Shown piece after piece: positions 16,230-24,576 of a DNA stretch of 36,719 nt. Source of the stretch: Alphaproteobacteria bacterium (lineage in GTDB: Bacteria; Pseudomonadota; Alphaproteobacteria; UBA8366); NCBI GenBank assembly GCA_029861675.1, contig JAOTYV010000006.1, forward strand, positions 1-36,719, given 5' to 3'. The notes beneath the pieces are model-generated. The model was not told where the DNA came from, made no database searches, and saw only the letters and a list, made by a program, of their open reading frames with translations. Made by a program: the position numbers and the translations under genes. Position 1 is the first letter of the stretch, and the number at the start of each line of letters is the position of its first letter.

Positions 16230-17006
16230 ATGAAACCGGTTCGATCGGTAAAACGCGCTGTCTCGTTGCTTTTTCTCGTCACCGAGAGCGAGCAGCCGCT
16301 TGGGTTAACCGAAATCAGCCGACGCCTGGACCTCGACAAGGCGACCGTTTTGCGCCTCCTGGCAACCCTGGAGACGGAAAAGCTGGTGCAGCAGGATCCG
16401 CTCACCAAGCGCTATCGCGGCGGTCCCGCCCTGGCCCGGCTCTCCAATTCCCAGAGCGCCGATCTGCGGCAGATCGCCGCCCCGTTCCTGCGCACTTTGC
16501 AGCGGTCGGTCAATGAATCGGTCTGCCTCGTCTGTCCGCGCGATCTCGAACGCGTCTGCGTCGAGGCATTGCCGTCGCCGTCGCAGGAATTGACCGTTGT
16601 GCCCACGATCGGCACCACGACCCCGATCTATGCCGGCGCATCCGGCAAAGTGCTCTTGGCCTATCTGCCGGCCCAGGAAGTCAATCGTATCGTCGAAATG
16701 ACCGGGTTGCGGCCGGTTACCCCGGTCGGCATCACGGACCGGCACTCGCTTATCAAGCATCTCGACGAGGTACGCACGCGTGGCTTCGACTACAGCATCG
16801 GCGATGTAACGCCGGGAGCGTCGGCGCTGGCCGCTCCGGTATTTGCCGCCAATGATGAGATCGTGGCGGCAGTCGTGGTCCGGGGACCGGAGATCCGAAT
16901 GGCCGTGGAGCACATGAAGCAGATCGCACCTCTGGTCAAGCAAACCGCGCAGGACATCAGCGAAGCGCTTGGCCACAGCCAACTGCGCGCCGCGGCGATT
17001 GCCTGA
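16230..17006 (+). CDS. IclR-family transcriptional regulator
   Basis: A 258-aa regulator of the IclR family. The N-terminal winged helix-turn-helix (residues about 3-65) has PLGLTEISRRLDLDKATVLRLL as its helix-turn-helix, followed by the effector-binding domain. That domain contains GTTTPIYAGASGKVLLAY, GITDRHSLIKHLDEVRTRG and ASALAAPVF, which line the ligand cavity in this family. The GAF-like effector domain suggests it senses a small organic acid or aromatic. An AGGAG ribosome site precedes the ATG. It sits 157 bases after the bicupin gene and 25 before the CobW-type gene. Likely targets are its own cluster and the divergent tctC2 operon (inference from position). Confidence 0.94.
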   Translation: MKPVRSVKRAVSLLFLVTESEQPLGLTEISRRLDLDKATVLRLLATLETEKLVQQDPLTKRYRGGPALARLSNSQSADLRQIAAPFLRTLQRSVNESVCLVCPRDLERVCVEALPSPSQELTVVPTIGTTTPIYAGASGKVLLAYLPAQEVNRIVEMTGLRPVTPVGITDRHSLIKHLDEVRTRGFDYSIGDVTPGASALAAPVFAANDEIVAAVVVRGPEIRMAVEHMKQIAPLVKQTAQDISEALGHSQLRAAAIA

Positions 17007-17031
17007 TCCGATACCGGAAAAGAAACGACAG

Positions 17032-18222
17032 ATGACCATGACCGTCGACACCGACCCCACAGCTCCGGCGCGTTACCCGGTCGTCCTGATTACGGGATTT
17101 CTCGGCAGCGGCAAGACAACTCTTCTTGCACAATTGCTGCGCCATCCCGGCATGAACAATACCGCGGTGATCGTCAACGAATTCGGCGAAATCGGGCTCG
17201 ATCACATGCTGGTCGAAACGCCCGATGAAGAGATGGTCCTACTCAACAGCGGGTGCCTCTGCTGCTCCATTCGCGGCGATCTGGTGAACACCCTGAGCCA
17301 GCTTCTGTTGCGCCGGCATGCAGGCGAAATCCCCGCATTCGATCGCGTTGTTGTCGAAACCACAGGGCTGGCGGACCCCGCGCCGATCCTCCATACGGTG
17401 CTCACCGACGAGGCTGTCTCGCCGCACTTCCTGCTCGATAGCGTGATAACGGTGGTCGACGCGGTGAACGGCGGCGGCCAGCTCGATCGGCACTTCGAAT
17501 CCGTCAAGCAGGCGGCCGTGGCGGACCGGATCGTCTTGAGCAAAACCGATCTGGCGACGCGCGAGACGATTGATCCGTTGCTTGGCCGGCTTGCCAAACT
17601 CAACCCCGGCGCCGATATCCTCGAAGTCACGCAAGGTGTGGTCGAGCCGGACACCCTGCTAAATTTCGGTACGGATGGCCGCCGGTCGCGGCAGTTGGAC
17701 ATGACGGACTGGCTCCGCGAGAGCGGTCAAGCCGCCGAACAATCGAACGATCATCATGCGCAGCACGATCACGAGCACGACGGACATCACGGTGCCGAGC
17801 CGCATGCCCATCATAATCATGATGCCGACATCCGGACGTTTTCCGTTGTCCGCGAAACACCCGTGGAACCGGCCGGATTGGAACTATGGCTGAATATGTT
17901 GAGCGGGTTTCGAGGACCCAATTTGCTGCGTGTAAAGGGGCTGCTCAACGTCGCCGGCGACCCCGTCGTCGTGCATGCGGTGCAGCATTTGTTCCACGAT
18001 CCGATCGCTCTGTCCAAATGGCCGAGCGATGACCGGCGGTCGCGCATCGTCTTCATTACGCACAAGCTTGAGCGGGACGAGGTGGAAAAGACGCTGCAGG
18101 CGCTGGATCTATCGACGGATAAGAGCGCGGACACGCCGGCGGACAGCCCCTTCGATACCGATACTTACGAGAAATTCGTGAAGGCGATGCAGTCCTTCGG
18201 CGGGTCGGAAAAATCGTCGTAA
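17032..18222 (+). CDS. COG0523 / CobW-family G3E GTPase (metal-insertion chaperone)
   Basis: P-loop GTPase of the CobW/COG0523 family, 396 aa. These proteins bind zinc or another metal and deliver it to client enzymes. Walker A is GFLGSGKTT (residues 22-30) and the metal-binding CxCC is Cys75, Cys77 and Cys78. ETTGLADPAPI is the switch region, and SKTDLA the guanine-specificity motif. A long histidine-rich linker (about residues 240-265, with DHHAQHDHEHDGHH) precedes the CobW C-terminal domain. The ATG at 17032 gives a normal N-terminus; a longer frame overlapping iclR lacks support. Position beside metal-dependent cupin genes suggests it metallates one of them (inference). Confidence 0.94.
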   Translation: MTMTVDTDPTAPARYPVVLITGFLGSGKTTLLAQLLRHPGMNNTAVIVNEFGEIGLDHMLVETPDEEMVLLNSGCLCCSIRGDLVNTLSQLLLRRHAGEIPAFDRVVVETTGLADPAPILHTVLTDEAVSPHFLLDSVITVVDAVNGGGQLDRHFESVKQAAVADRIVLSKTDLATRETIDPLLGRLAKLNPGADILEVTQGVVEPDTLLNFGTDGRRSRQLDMTDWLRESGQAAEQSNDHHAQHDHEHDGHHGAEPHAHHNHDADIRTFSVVRETPVEPAGLELWLNMLSGFRGPNLLRVKGLLNVAGDPVVVHAVQHLFHDPIALSKWPSDDRRSRIVFITHKLERDEVEKTLQALDLSTDKSADTPADSPFDTDTYEKFVKAMQSFGGSEKSS

Positions 18223-18253
18223 ACGGGTGCCGCGGCGCCAGCCGAATGCGGTC

Positions 18254-18979
18254 ATGACACCGGACATCACGTTGATCGCGACGGCGGCTATCATCGCTGC
18301 GGCGGGCTTAATTCGCGGCTATGCCGGGTTCGGCTCGGGTCTGATTATGGTGCCGGGTTTGGCCTTGCTGCATGATCCGGTGACCGCGGTGGTCCTTATC
18401 CCGCTGATCGAAATTCCCGCCTCCGCCATGTTGTTACCGCAAGCGGCGCGTCACGCCGACTGGCGCACGGTTCTGCCGCTCGGGCTGGCGATGGCGCTCG
18501 CCGTACCGGTCGGTGTCTGGCTCTTGCTGAACACGGATGCGGACGTTCTGAAAATTTGCGTTGCCGCATCGATTCTATTGTTCGCGGCGCTGCTTGCCAC
18601 CGGTTGGCACTACCCGGGCCGACCGGGACCGACCGCAACGGTGCTGACGGGTTTGGTCAGCGGTCTCTGCGGCGGCGCTTTTGCGCTGCCCGGTCCACCG
18701 ATAACGATCATGTTGATGTCGAGCGGTACCCTGGCGCGCGAGATTCGGGCCGCCATGATTGCCGTGCTCGGCGTGACCGTGCTCTACCGTGTCGCCATTT
18801 TCGCCGCCACCGGATCGATCACGCGCGATATCCTTATTCCCGCCGCGGTTGGCGCGCCCTTCTATCTTGCGACGATCTGGGTCGGCGGCAGATGGTTCAA
18901 GACCACGTCGGAAGGTTCATTCCGCAACGTTCTGCTGGTGTTGGTGAGCGGGATGGCGGTTGCTCTGCTGCTGCGCTGA
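18254..18979 (+). CDS. TauE/SafE-family membrane exporter
   Basis: Integral membrane protein of the sulfite-exporter TauE/SafE family, 241 aa from ATG 18254. A GTG at 18227 would add nine residues. The sequence is almost wholly hydrophobic, about eight spans, with the internally repeated glycine-rich motif seen in the family: LIRGYAGFGSGLIMVPGLALL in the first half and GLVSGLCGGAFALPGPPITIML in the second. Members export sulfite, sulfoacetate or related anions, or import some. In a locus with sulfatases and TauD-type enzymes an export role for sulfur oxyanions is plausible but unproven. It starts 31 bases after the CobW-type gene, so probably the same operon. Confidence 0.9.
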   Translation: MTPDITLIATAAIIAAAGLIRGYAGFGSGLIMVPGLALLHDPVTAVVLIPLIEIPASAMLLPQAARHADWRTVLPLGLAMALAVPVGVWLLLNTDADVLKICVAASILLFAALLATGWHYPGRPGPTATVLTGLVSGLCGGAFALPGPPITIMLMSSGTLAREIRAAMIAVLGVTVLYRVAIFAATGSITRDILIPAAVGAPFYLATIWVGGRWFKTTSEGSFRNVLLVLVSGMAVALLLR

Positions 18980-18987
18980 AAGCGACG

Positions 18988-19027
18988 CATCGGACCGGGC
19001 GGCGGGGCTCCGCCATCCGGCCCGATG
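18988..19027. terminator. Hairpin between convergent tauE-like and dctP-like genes
   Basis: Arms CATCGG (18988-18993) and CCGATG (19022-19027) enclose further paired segments CCGG/CCGG and GGCGG/CCGCC, giving a long GC-rich stem. It lies in the 66-base space between two convergent stops. The T-runs after it are short on both strands, so it is a plausible bidirectional terminator rather than a textbook one. Confidence 0.5.
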
Positions 19028-19045
19028 GCAATTTCCTGCGCCGCG

Positions 19046-19999
19046 CTACGAGCCGCTTGCCGTACCCACCTTGCGGGTATGGTTCAGCAAACCATAGGCG
19101 CCGTTCACCCGGGTTACGAATTTGTCGTAGACCGCATCGCTCGCCGCGATGAATGCGGCGCGATCCACTTCGTTGATCTTGACGCCGGCCGCTTTCAGTT
19201 TCTTGATCGCCGCCGCATCCCGTTTCGCACCTTCGGCATAGGCAAACTTCTGGGCTTTTTTGGCTGCCGATTTGATTGCCGTTTGAATTTCCTTCGACAA
19301 GCCTTTCCAGGGCTTGCGGCCCGCGATCAGGAATGCGGGAATGTAGGCGTGGCCCGAGAGCGACACGAATTTCGGCGCCTTGCCTGAGGCGATCTCGGGC
19401 AACGTCGCTTCCCGGCCGCCGCCCGCCGACGCGGACGCCTTGGCGCCATAGGTTTCGAACGCCACCTTACGCCATCCCGTCGACGCGATGGCCAAGCCCT
19501 TCAGGTCCGCCGGCTTCTTGACGACCCGGTCGTTGTTGGCGATGTGACGGAAGCCGTTTTCCCAGACGCCGAGCAAGGCGTATTTCTTCTTTTTCGCCCG
19601 CTTGCTGATTTTTTTGATGATGCCCTTTTTCTTGTCCAGCAGGCGTTCCATATTATCGCGGTCCGCGATAACGAACGGCATCTCGAAGAGGCCGTAGCCG
19701 GCGTGGAAATTCTTGGACGCGTCGGCTGAGGTCACGGTGAAGGTGATCGTGCCCTTCTTTACTTTTTTGAGCAGAGCTTTCTGATCGCCGCCCGCCGAGA
19801 TTTTCTTGACGGCCGCCTTCCCGTTGAGCGCCTTGTTTGCGGCCGTCACGAAGGCATCAACCGTCGCATCGACCAGCGAACCGGCTTTCGCGGTATGGGC
19901 AATCGTCAAACTCTCGCCGCCCGCCTGTGCGGGATATGCGATCAGCAGGCCGACCAAGGCGATCGCCATCATGGGTATCGAATTCGCTCTTTTTTCCAT
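19046..19999 (-). CDS. Divergent, lysine-rich TRAP DctP-family binding protein
   Basis: Periplasmic binding protein related to DctP, 317 aa, with a clear signal peptide (MEKRANSIPMMAIALVGLL then AYPAQA-GGE). Matching blocks are FEMPFVIADRDNMERLL, GVWENGFRHIANNDR, KKPADLKGL and SGHAYIPAFLIAGRKPW. It departs from the family in two ways. The ligand-clamping arginine after LKGL is absent (AIAST instead of xIRxx), and the segment that normally carries the D-G-x-E-x-P motif is shortened. It is unusually rich in lysine, with clusters such as KISKRAKKKK. A GAAAGGA ribosome site precedes the ATG. It lies 98 bases downstream of tctA3 on the same strand, with no DctQ/DctM genes beside it. Confidence 0.85.
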   Translation of the reverse strand: MEKRANSIPMMAIALVGLLIAYPAQAGGESLTIAHTAKAGSLVDATVDAFVTAANKALNGKAAVKKISAGGDQKALLKKVKKGTITFTVTSADASKNFHAGYGLFEMPFVIADRDNMERLLDKKKGIIKKISKRAKKKKYALLGVWENGFRHIANNDRVVKKPADLKGLAIASTGWRKVAFETYGAKASASAGGGREATLPEIASGKAPKFVSLSGHAYIPAFLIAGRKPWKGLSKEIQTAIKSAAKKAQKFAYAEGAKRDAAAIKKLKAAGVKINEVDRAAFIAASDAVYDKFVTRVNGAYGLLNHTRKVGTASGS

Positions 20000-20061
20000 C
20001 GTCTTGTCCTTTCTCCCTATGCCGTATGTTTCGACCTAATCTATTTTCTCACACTGTTGCG

Positions 20062-20079
20062 GGCTGTTCTCCGACAGCC
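20062..20079 (-). promoter_or_regulatory. Hairpin between tctA3 and the dctP-like gene
   Basis: GGCTGT (20062-20067) and ACAGCC (20074-20079) form a perfect six-base stem with a six-base loop in the 98-base gap. There is no T-run downstream on the minus strand, so it may be a processing or weak attenuation site rather than a full terminator. It leaves open whether the DctP-like gene belongs to TTT operon 3. Confidence 0.4.
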
Positions 20080-20097
20080 TGTAATTAGGGCTGTGCA

Positions 20098-21639
20098 CTA
20101 GTGTTCCGCCGCCTTGCCGGTGCCGGCCGATTCCGGATCGGCCGCCGGCGCTCCGGCGCGCTTGAAGCCGTACCACGCTGTCGCCAACGCCAACAACAGG
20201 ATCACGATGGTGATTGGCCGGGTCAGCACCACCATCAGATCGCCGGCATGGATCGTCAGCGCCTTGTTGAGATTGCGTTCGATGATCGGTCCCATCACGA
20301 AGGCCAGCATGATCGGCACGCTGGGGATTTCGAGTTTTTCGAAGTAGTAGGCGAGGCTGCCGATGATCAGCACCATCACCACGTGCGCCGCGTAGTTGGA
20401 ATACGCATAGGTGCCGATCACGATCATCAGCATCACGAAGGGGCCGAGAATCCGGCGCGGCACATGCGCGACCTTTCCCCACACCTTGGCGCCCATCAGG
20501 CCGACACCCAGCAACATGACATTCGCCACGATCAGCCCGACAAAGATCGCCAGCACCAGGGACGTACTCTCCTTGAACAGAAGCGGCCCCGGGACGATAC
20601 CCTTGGTGATCAGCACGCCGATCAGAATGGCGGCGGTTCCCGACCCGGGAATGCCCAACGCCAGCGATGGCACCAGCGTGCCCGCGACGACCGCGTTATT
20701 CGCCGATTCGGGCGCCGCGACGCCTTCCTCCACGCCGGTGCCGAATTCGTCTCCCCGCGCCGACCAGCGCTTTTCTTCGTTATAGGCGATCAGCGATCCG
20801 ACCGACGCGCCCGCGCCGGGGATCGCGCCGATCGCCGTGCCGATCAGGCTGTTGCGAATCCAGGTTGGAATCAGCCGGACGGCGTCGGCCCGGGTGAACC
20901 GGTTGCGCTCTTTATGCGTCGCCACATCGGCGGCCCCATGGTCCTCCACTTCGGAATCGCGATGCTCGATCAGCAGCCGGAAGGCTTCGGGCGCGGCCAG
21001 CAAGCCGATCACAATGACCACCAGCGGCAATCCATCCATCAATGGCGCGAGATCGAAGGTAAAGCGCAGACCGCCGAAGCCGGAACTGCCGACCGTCGCG
21101 AGCAGCAACCCCATTCCCGTGGCGAGAAAGCCCTTGGCCGGATCCCGGCCGAAAAAACTGCCGATGATCGACAAGCCGAACAATCCGAGCGCGAACATTT
21201 CGCCGGGTCCGAATTGCAAGCCGATCCAGGCCAATGTGCTGCCCGCCACGATAAAAATCAGCGTGCTGGTCAGGCCGCCGATAACGCCGGAAAACAACGA
21301 AACCTTGAGCGCTTTCGACGCCAGACCCTTGCGCGTCATTTCGTAACCGTCCAGCACCGTGACCGCGCCTCCGGGCGTGCCCGGCGTGCGTATCAGGATT
21401 GCCGGAATCGACCCGCCATATTCGGCGGCGGAATAGACGGCGACGCAAAACAGGATGGCGTCGGGCCCGTTCATGATGAATGTCATGGGAAACAGCAGCG
21501 CGAGCGACTGCGAACTTCCGAAACCGGGGAGTGCGCCCAAGACAATTCCCAGAATGACGCCGGCGAGCAGAACGATCAGCGATGTCGACCCGAACACCAA
21601 TCCCATCGCGGGTACCAGATTTTCGCCGATATTCTCCAT
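20098..21639 (-). CDS. tctA: TTT transporter large permease TctA (operon 3)
   Basis: Complete 513-aa TctA. Hallmarks are the duplicated LPGFGSSQSLALLFP / IPGAGASVGSLIAYNEE segments, YGGSIPAILIRTPGTPGGA, and the conserved APESANNAVVAGTLVPSLAL with GIPGSGTAAILIG. A hydrophilic loop around residues 225-250 separates the two halves. It starts 12 bases after the tctB stop, with AGGG about 11 bases upstream of the ATG. Substrate specificity in TTT systems lies mainly in TctC, so none is given. An open frame of over 700 codons runs antisense through this gene and tctB but is not itself a gene. Confidence 0.95.
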   Translation of the reverse strand: MENIGENLVPAMGLVFGSTSLIVLLAGVILGIVLGALPGFGSSQSLALLFPMTFIMNGPDAILFCVAVYSAAEYGGSIPAILIRTPGTPGGAVTVLDGYEMTRKGLASKALKVSLFSGVIGGLTSTLIFIVAGSTLAWIGLQFGPGEMFALGLFGLSIIGSFFGRDPAKGFLATGMGLLLATVGSSGFGGLRFTFDLAPLMDGLPLVVIVIGLLAAPEAFRLLIEHRDSEVEDHGAADVATHKERNRFTRADAVRLIPTWIRNSLIGTAIGAIPGAGASVGSLIAYNEEKRWSARGDEFGTGVEEGVAAPESANNAVVAGTLVPSLALGIPGSGTAAILIGVLITKGIVPGPLLFKESTSLVLAIFVGLIVANVMLLGVGLMGAKVWGKVAHVPRRILGPFVMLMIVIGTYAYSNYAAHVVMVLIIGSLAYYFEKLEIPSVPIMLAFVMGPIIERNLNKALTIHAGDLMVVLTRPITIVILLLALATAWYGFKRAGAPAADPESAGTGKAAEH

Positions 21640-21651
21640 GGTCGCGTCGCC

Positions 21652-22155
21652 CTAAAACTGGATGTAGCGCGGCAGGATGCGCACGGGGAAGGAGACGTTC
21701 AGCAGAAGAATGAAGACGACGTAGAAGAACAATGTCGTCGACAGCGACAGGGCCGCCACCCGTATCACCCGCTGCCGGATCGGGTCGCGCCAGCGGGTGA
21801 ACAGCAGACCGAACAGGAACAGGAAAGTGCAAAGTTCAAACCCGAGGATCGGCAGCAGGAATATGTAGGCCAACACGCAACCGGCCACCACGGCGAAGGG
21901 AATGAGTTCGACCGCGACGGTTTTCGGCAGCCCGGTCGTCGGTTCGGTATCGGCGGCGCGCCGGAACAGGCGCAGCAGCAGCACCGCGACCCAGATCAGG
22001 CTGAAGATAAGAATGAGGCGGGGAAAGAACGCATCGCCAGGATACCCGGGGAGCACCGATTCGGAAAAAGTTCCGGTCTGCCAAAAGAGCAGGAGCAGCG
22101 CGATCCCGATAGCCGCGATCGTATAGACGAGCGCTTTTTGCAAAGACAGCGTCAT
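21652..22155 (-). CDS. tctB: TTT transporter small permease TctB (operon 3)
   Basis: A 167-aa TctB-family protein. Four hydrophobic segments are clear: KALVYTIAAIGIALLLLFW at the N-terminus, LILIFSLIWVAVLLLRLF, AVVAGCVLAYIFLLPIL, and a final one ending in YVVFILLLNVSFPVRILP. The family segment PGDAFFPRLI precedes the second span. I start at ATG 22155, preceded by GGGAG at some distance; a TTG seven codons upstream is less likely. Its 3' end is 12 bases from tctA. Confidence 0.9.
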   Translation of the reverse strand: MTLSLQKALVYTIAAIGIALLLLFWQTGTFSESVLPGYPGDAFFPRLILIFSLIWVAVLLLRLFRRAADTEPTTGLPKTVAVELIPFAVVAGCVLAYIFLLPILGFELCTFLFLFGLLFTRWRDPIRQRVIRVAALSLSTTLFFYVVFILLLNVSFPVRILPRYIQF

Positions 22156-22242
22156 GCCGGCCGGCTCCCGGCGCAAGACGACGGCTTCCGGACATTTCTG
22201 GCCCGTTTGTTAAGGGTCATCGCAATCTCACGGTTCCGACCG

Positions 22243-22292
22243 GGGCGCGGCCAGGGATGCGCAATTCGCACAGTCCCGCCGGCCGCGTTCCC
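22243..22292 (-). promoter_or_regulatory. Branched GC-rich hairpin between tctC3 and tctB3
   Basis: CGCGGCC (22246-22252) pairs with GGCCGCG (22281-22287) and is extended by GGG/CCC across a two-base bulge. Inside lie GGGA/TCCC (22254-22257 and 22274-22277) and TGCG/CGCA (22258-22261 and 22267-22270) with a CAATT loop. It occupies the 151-base gap between tctC and tctB, the same position as the hairpins in the other two TTT operons. No downstream T-run is seen. Confidence 0.6.
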
Positions 22293-22306
22293 GACCAAGT
22301 CACCGC

Positions 22307-23299
22307 TTATTTCTTCAAAATACCCAGCTTGACCATCAAGGCGCGCGTCGCCTTGGTGCCGTCGGCCATTTCCTTGTTCAAAGCGCCGACATTCCCGTAA
22401 TAGGCGGGAATCACATGCGGCTGCTTCTTGGTGTACTTCTTATAGGCCGCCGTGTTGGAGATTCCGCCCAAGGCCTTCTGTAGCGCGATTATCCGCGCCT
22501 TTGGCGTTCCCTTCTTGACCATGAAACCCTGGAACTGATGCGGGATCGAGTATTTGATGCCGAGATCCGACGGTACCGGAATATCGGCAAAGGCCGGATG
22601 CTTGAGCCGCTTCTCGTTCAGCAGCAGCAAGACGCGTGCGTTGCCCGCTTTGACGTGCGGCAACCATTTGCCGGGCTGCGCGATGCCGATCTCCAGATGT
22701 TTTCCCATCACGTCCTTGACCACGTCGCCGGTCCCGCGATAGGGGACGAACCGGATATTCACGCCGACCGTCTTGTGCAGCAACTCTTGGTGGCGATGAT
22801 GGATCGACCCGATTTTGTTGCTGCCCATGCTGAGTTTGCCGGGGTTCTTCTTGGCGTAGGCGACGACGTCCGGGTAGGTTTCGAACGGGCTATCCTTGTG
22901 CACCGCGATCGCATAGAGGTGTTGTTCCATGCGGGCGATAAGATCGAAATCCTTCGGACCGAACTTGTAGTGCGGGAGATTGAAATACCCGGTGAAACTG
23001 GCGCTGATGTGCAGCAAGGTATAGCCGTCCGCCGGTTTGTTCTGCACATAGACCACTGGCTCATGGTTGGAGCCGCCGCTCTTGAATTGAACGTTGACCG
23101 GCACGCCCAGCGCATTGGCGTCTTTCAATCGCTCGGCCACCATATGGCACCAGCGTGCCGCGCCCGAACCGGGCGATGTGGAGCAGATCAATTCGACCGG
23201 CTTCGAGGGAAAATTTTCCGCGACGGCCGGGCCAGCTGAAAACAGCATGATCGCCGCGATGGCGGCCGGCGCCGCGGTTAGCGACTTGCGTGTATGCAT
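22307..23299 (-). CDS. tctC: TTT transporter binding protein TctC (operon 3)
   Basis: Bug/TctC-family periplasmic binding protein, 330 aa. Signal peptide MHTRKSLTAAPAAIAAIMLF... ends at GPAVA-ENF. The mature protein opens with FPSKPVELICSTSPGSGAARW, where the common PGGGxD loop is replaced by SPGSGAA. It continues with family segments such as NKPADGYTLLH, FDLIARMEQHLYAIAVHKDSPF and VPYRGTGDVVKDVMG. The C-terminus is basic and ends in a lysine pair. A GGGAGGAA ribosome site precedes the ATG. First TTT gene of operon 3; a small cupin gene lies 93 bases upstream on the same strand. Confidence 0.93.
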   Translation of the reverse strand: MHTRKSLTAAPAAIAAIMLFSAGPAVAENFPSKPVELICSTSPGSGAARWCHMVAERLKDANALGVPVNVQFKSGGSNHEPVVYVQNKPADGYTLLHISASFTGYFNLPHYKFGPKDFDLIARMEQHLYAIAVHKDSPFETYPDVVAYAKKNPGKLSMGSNKIGSIHHRHQELLHKTVGVNIRFVPYRGTGDVVKDVMGKHLEIGIAQPGKWLPHVKAGNARVLLLLNEKRLKHPAFADIPVPSDLGIKYSIPHQFQGFMVKKGTPKARIIALQKALGGISNTAAYKKYTKKQPHVIPAYYGNVGALNKEMADGTKATRALMVKLGILKK

Positions 23300-23392
23300 G
23301 TTTCGATTCCTCCCATGTGTTCGGTTGTACCCTTGTTTTTATTGTTATTCTCGACGTTGTATTAATTTCGACCGACCGTGCAGCGGCCGCTC

Positions 23393-23860
23393 TCAGTCCT
23401 TGGGTTTGTAGCCCTGTTCGTAATGCGGACCCGACATCGTCCCGTCCACCGCCATGCCGATGATTCCGTGCGACAAGTCCTTGATGGCGCAGAAGATGAC
23501 ATCCTCTTCCTCGGTGGCGATCATCATGTGTTCCGCATTCGCCGGCACGTAGATCAGCGAACCGGCCGGCGCGACGAACGCCTTGCCTTCGATTTCACCC
23601 TTGAGCGTTCCCTGCAGGACGTAGTTGAACTGTTCGTTCGGGTGGGTATGCATGCGCGACCCGGTACCCTTGGCCTTGTGAATTCGGCCGACCAGCATGC
23701 GGTCGCCTTCGACCACGCCGCCATGCGACGTCGAGTAGCCTGTTCCCGCCGGCACCTTGGCCAAGGCCGCCATATCGAACACATAGGTTCCCTGGCCGGC
23801 CTTAATGGCCCCGTCGGTCTTCGTCTTATTTTGGTCGCTCACCTTATACGTCTCCGCCAT
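23393..23860 (-). CDS. Small single-domain cupin 2
   Basis: A 155-aa cupin with a complete metal site: His71, His73 and Glu76 in HTHPNE, and His111 in NAEHMM. It is a paralogue of the cupin at 8872-9279, sharing GxIHKAKGTGS, NEQFNYVLQGTLKGEI and APAGS. It carries an N-terminal extension of about 25 residues. It precedes tctC3 on the same strand, and a candidate operator lies in the divergent gap upstream. Repeated pairing of such cupins with transporters and dioxygenases points to a role in the same catabolic scheme, but the reaction is unknown. Confidence 0.87.
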   Translation of the reverse strand: MAETYKVSDQNKTKTDGAIKAGQGTYVFDMAALAKVPAGTGYSTSHGGVVEGDRMLVGRIHKAKGTGSRMHTHPNEQFNYVLQGTLKGEIEGKAFVAPAGSLIYVPANAEHMMIATEEEDVIFCAIKDLSHGIIGMAVDGTMSGPHYEQGYKPKD

Positions 23861-23972
23861 TTGTTTTGTTTCCGAATGCGCGGCTTGCGTCCGATGCCGC
23901 GCGCCGTCGCCGGAGAGGCCGAACCGATACGCAATCCATCGCGGACCGGTTTGCCAATCACCTCAACACTAG

Positions 23973-23985
23973 ACCGCATTGCGGT
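23973..23985. promoter_or_regulatory. Palindrome in the cupin 2 / glcG-like divergent gap
   Basis: ACCGCA-T-TGCGGT is a perfect 6+1+6 palindrome in the 250-base gap (23861-24110) between divergent genes. It is overlapped by GGTTT-N7-AAACC (23983-23999). Candidate operator; the regulator is unknown. Nothing gene-like was found elsewhere in the gap. Confidence 0.4.
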
Positions 23986-24110
23986 TTACCACGCAAACCA
24001 TTGATGCAGTATTTTATCCATCGACACAGGCGATGTACAATATCCCAATTCGAAACGCAGGCTGCGCCACTGTCCGAGCCGCTGCCCCCAATCCGGTCAC
24101 GGAGAAAATC

Positions 24111-24545
24111 ATGAGCCGTCTTACCCTGGAACACTCCAACACAATTGTCGAAGCGGCGTTGAAGGCGCGGCGGGCGGCGGGCGCGCAGCCCCTTGCCGTC
24201 GTCGTGCTTGACGATAGCGGCCACGTCAAATCCGTCCAACGCGAGGATGGCGCGAGCATGTTTCGGCCCGATATCGCGCTCGGCAAGGCATGGGGCGCCG
24301 TCGCGATGGGCGAATCGAGCCGGTCGCTGGCGCGCAAGGCGCAGGAAAATCCGAATTTCGTGAATGGCCTGGCGGTCGCGTCCGGCGGGCGGCTGCTGGC
24401 CAATCCCGGTGGCGTCCTGATCCGCGCCAAGGACGGCACGATCATGGGCGCCGTCGGCATAAGCGGCGACAGCGGCCCCAATGACGAAAATTTCGCCGCT
24501 GCCGGGATCGAGGCGGCGGGGTTGACGCCGGATGCCGGCGAATGA
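24111..24545 (+). CDS. GlcG/HbpS-family protein
   Basis: A 144-aa protein of the GlcG/HbpS (haem-degrading or haem-binding-like) family. It has the typical LAVVVLDDSGHVKSVQRED strand pair, then a DIALGKAWGAVAMGESSR helix, and GGVLIRAKDGTIMGAVGISGDSG with the conserved glycine-rich close. ATG 24111 has GGAG a few bases upstream; the frame is open further upstream but has no ribosome site there and would break family length. Such proteins are often encoded beside dioxygenases and organic-acid catabolic genes. Their biochemical role is usually unclear. It is followed by the second TauD-type gene 31 bases later. Confidence 0.88.
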   Translation: MSRLTLEHSNTIVEAALKARRAAGAQPLAVVVLDDSGHVKSVQREDGASMFRPDIALGKAWGAVAMGESSRSLARKAQENPNFVNGLAVASGGRLLANPGGVLIRAKDGTIMGAVGISGDSGPNDENFAAAGIEAAGLTPDAGE

Positions 24546-24576
24546 CGCCGACCGAACAACGACCGCGGATATACGC

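Noticed and set aside
20101..22332. Open plus-strand frame of over 700 codons
   Set aside because: Antisense to tctA3 and tctB3, which have clear family motifs. Its translation is low-complexity and rich in Arg, Gln, His and Asp, typical of antisense frames in GC-rich DNA.
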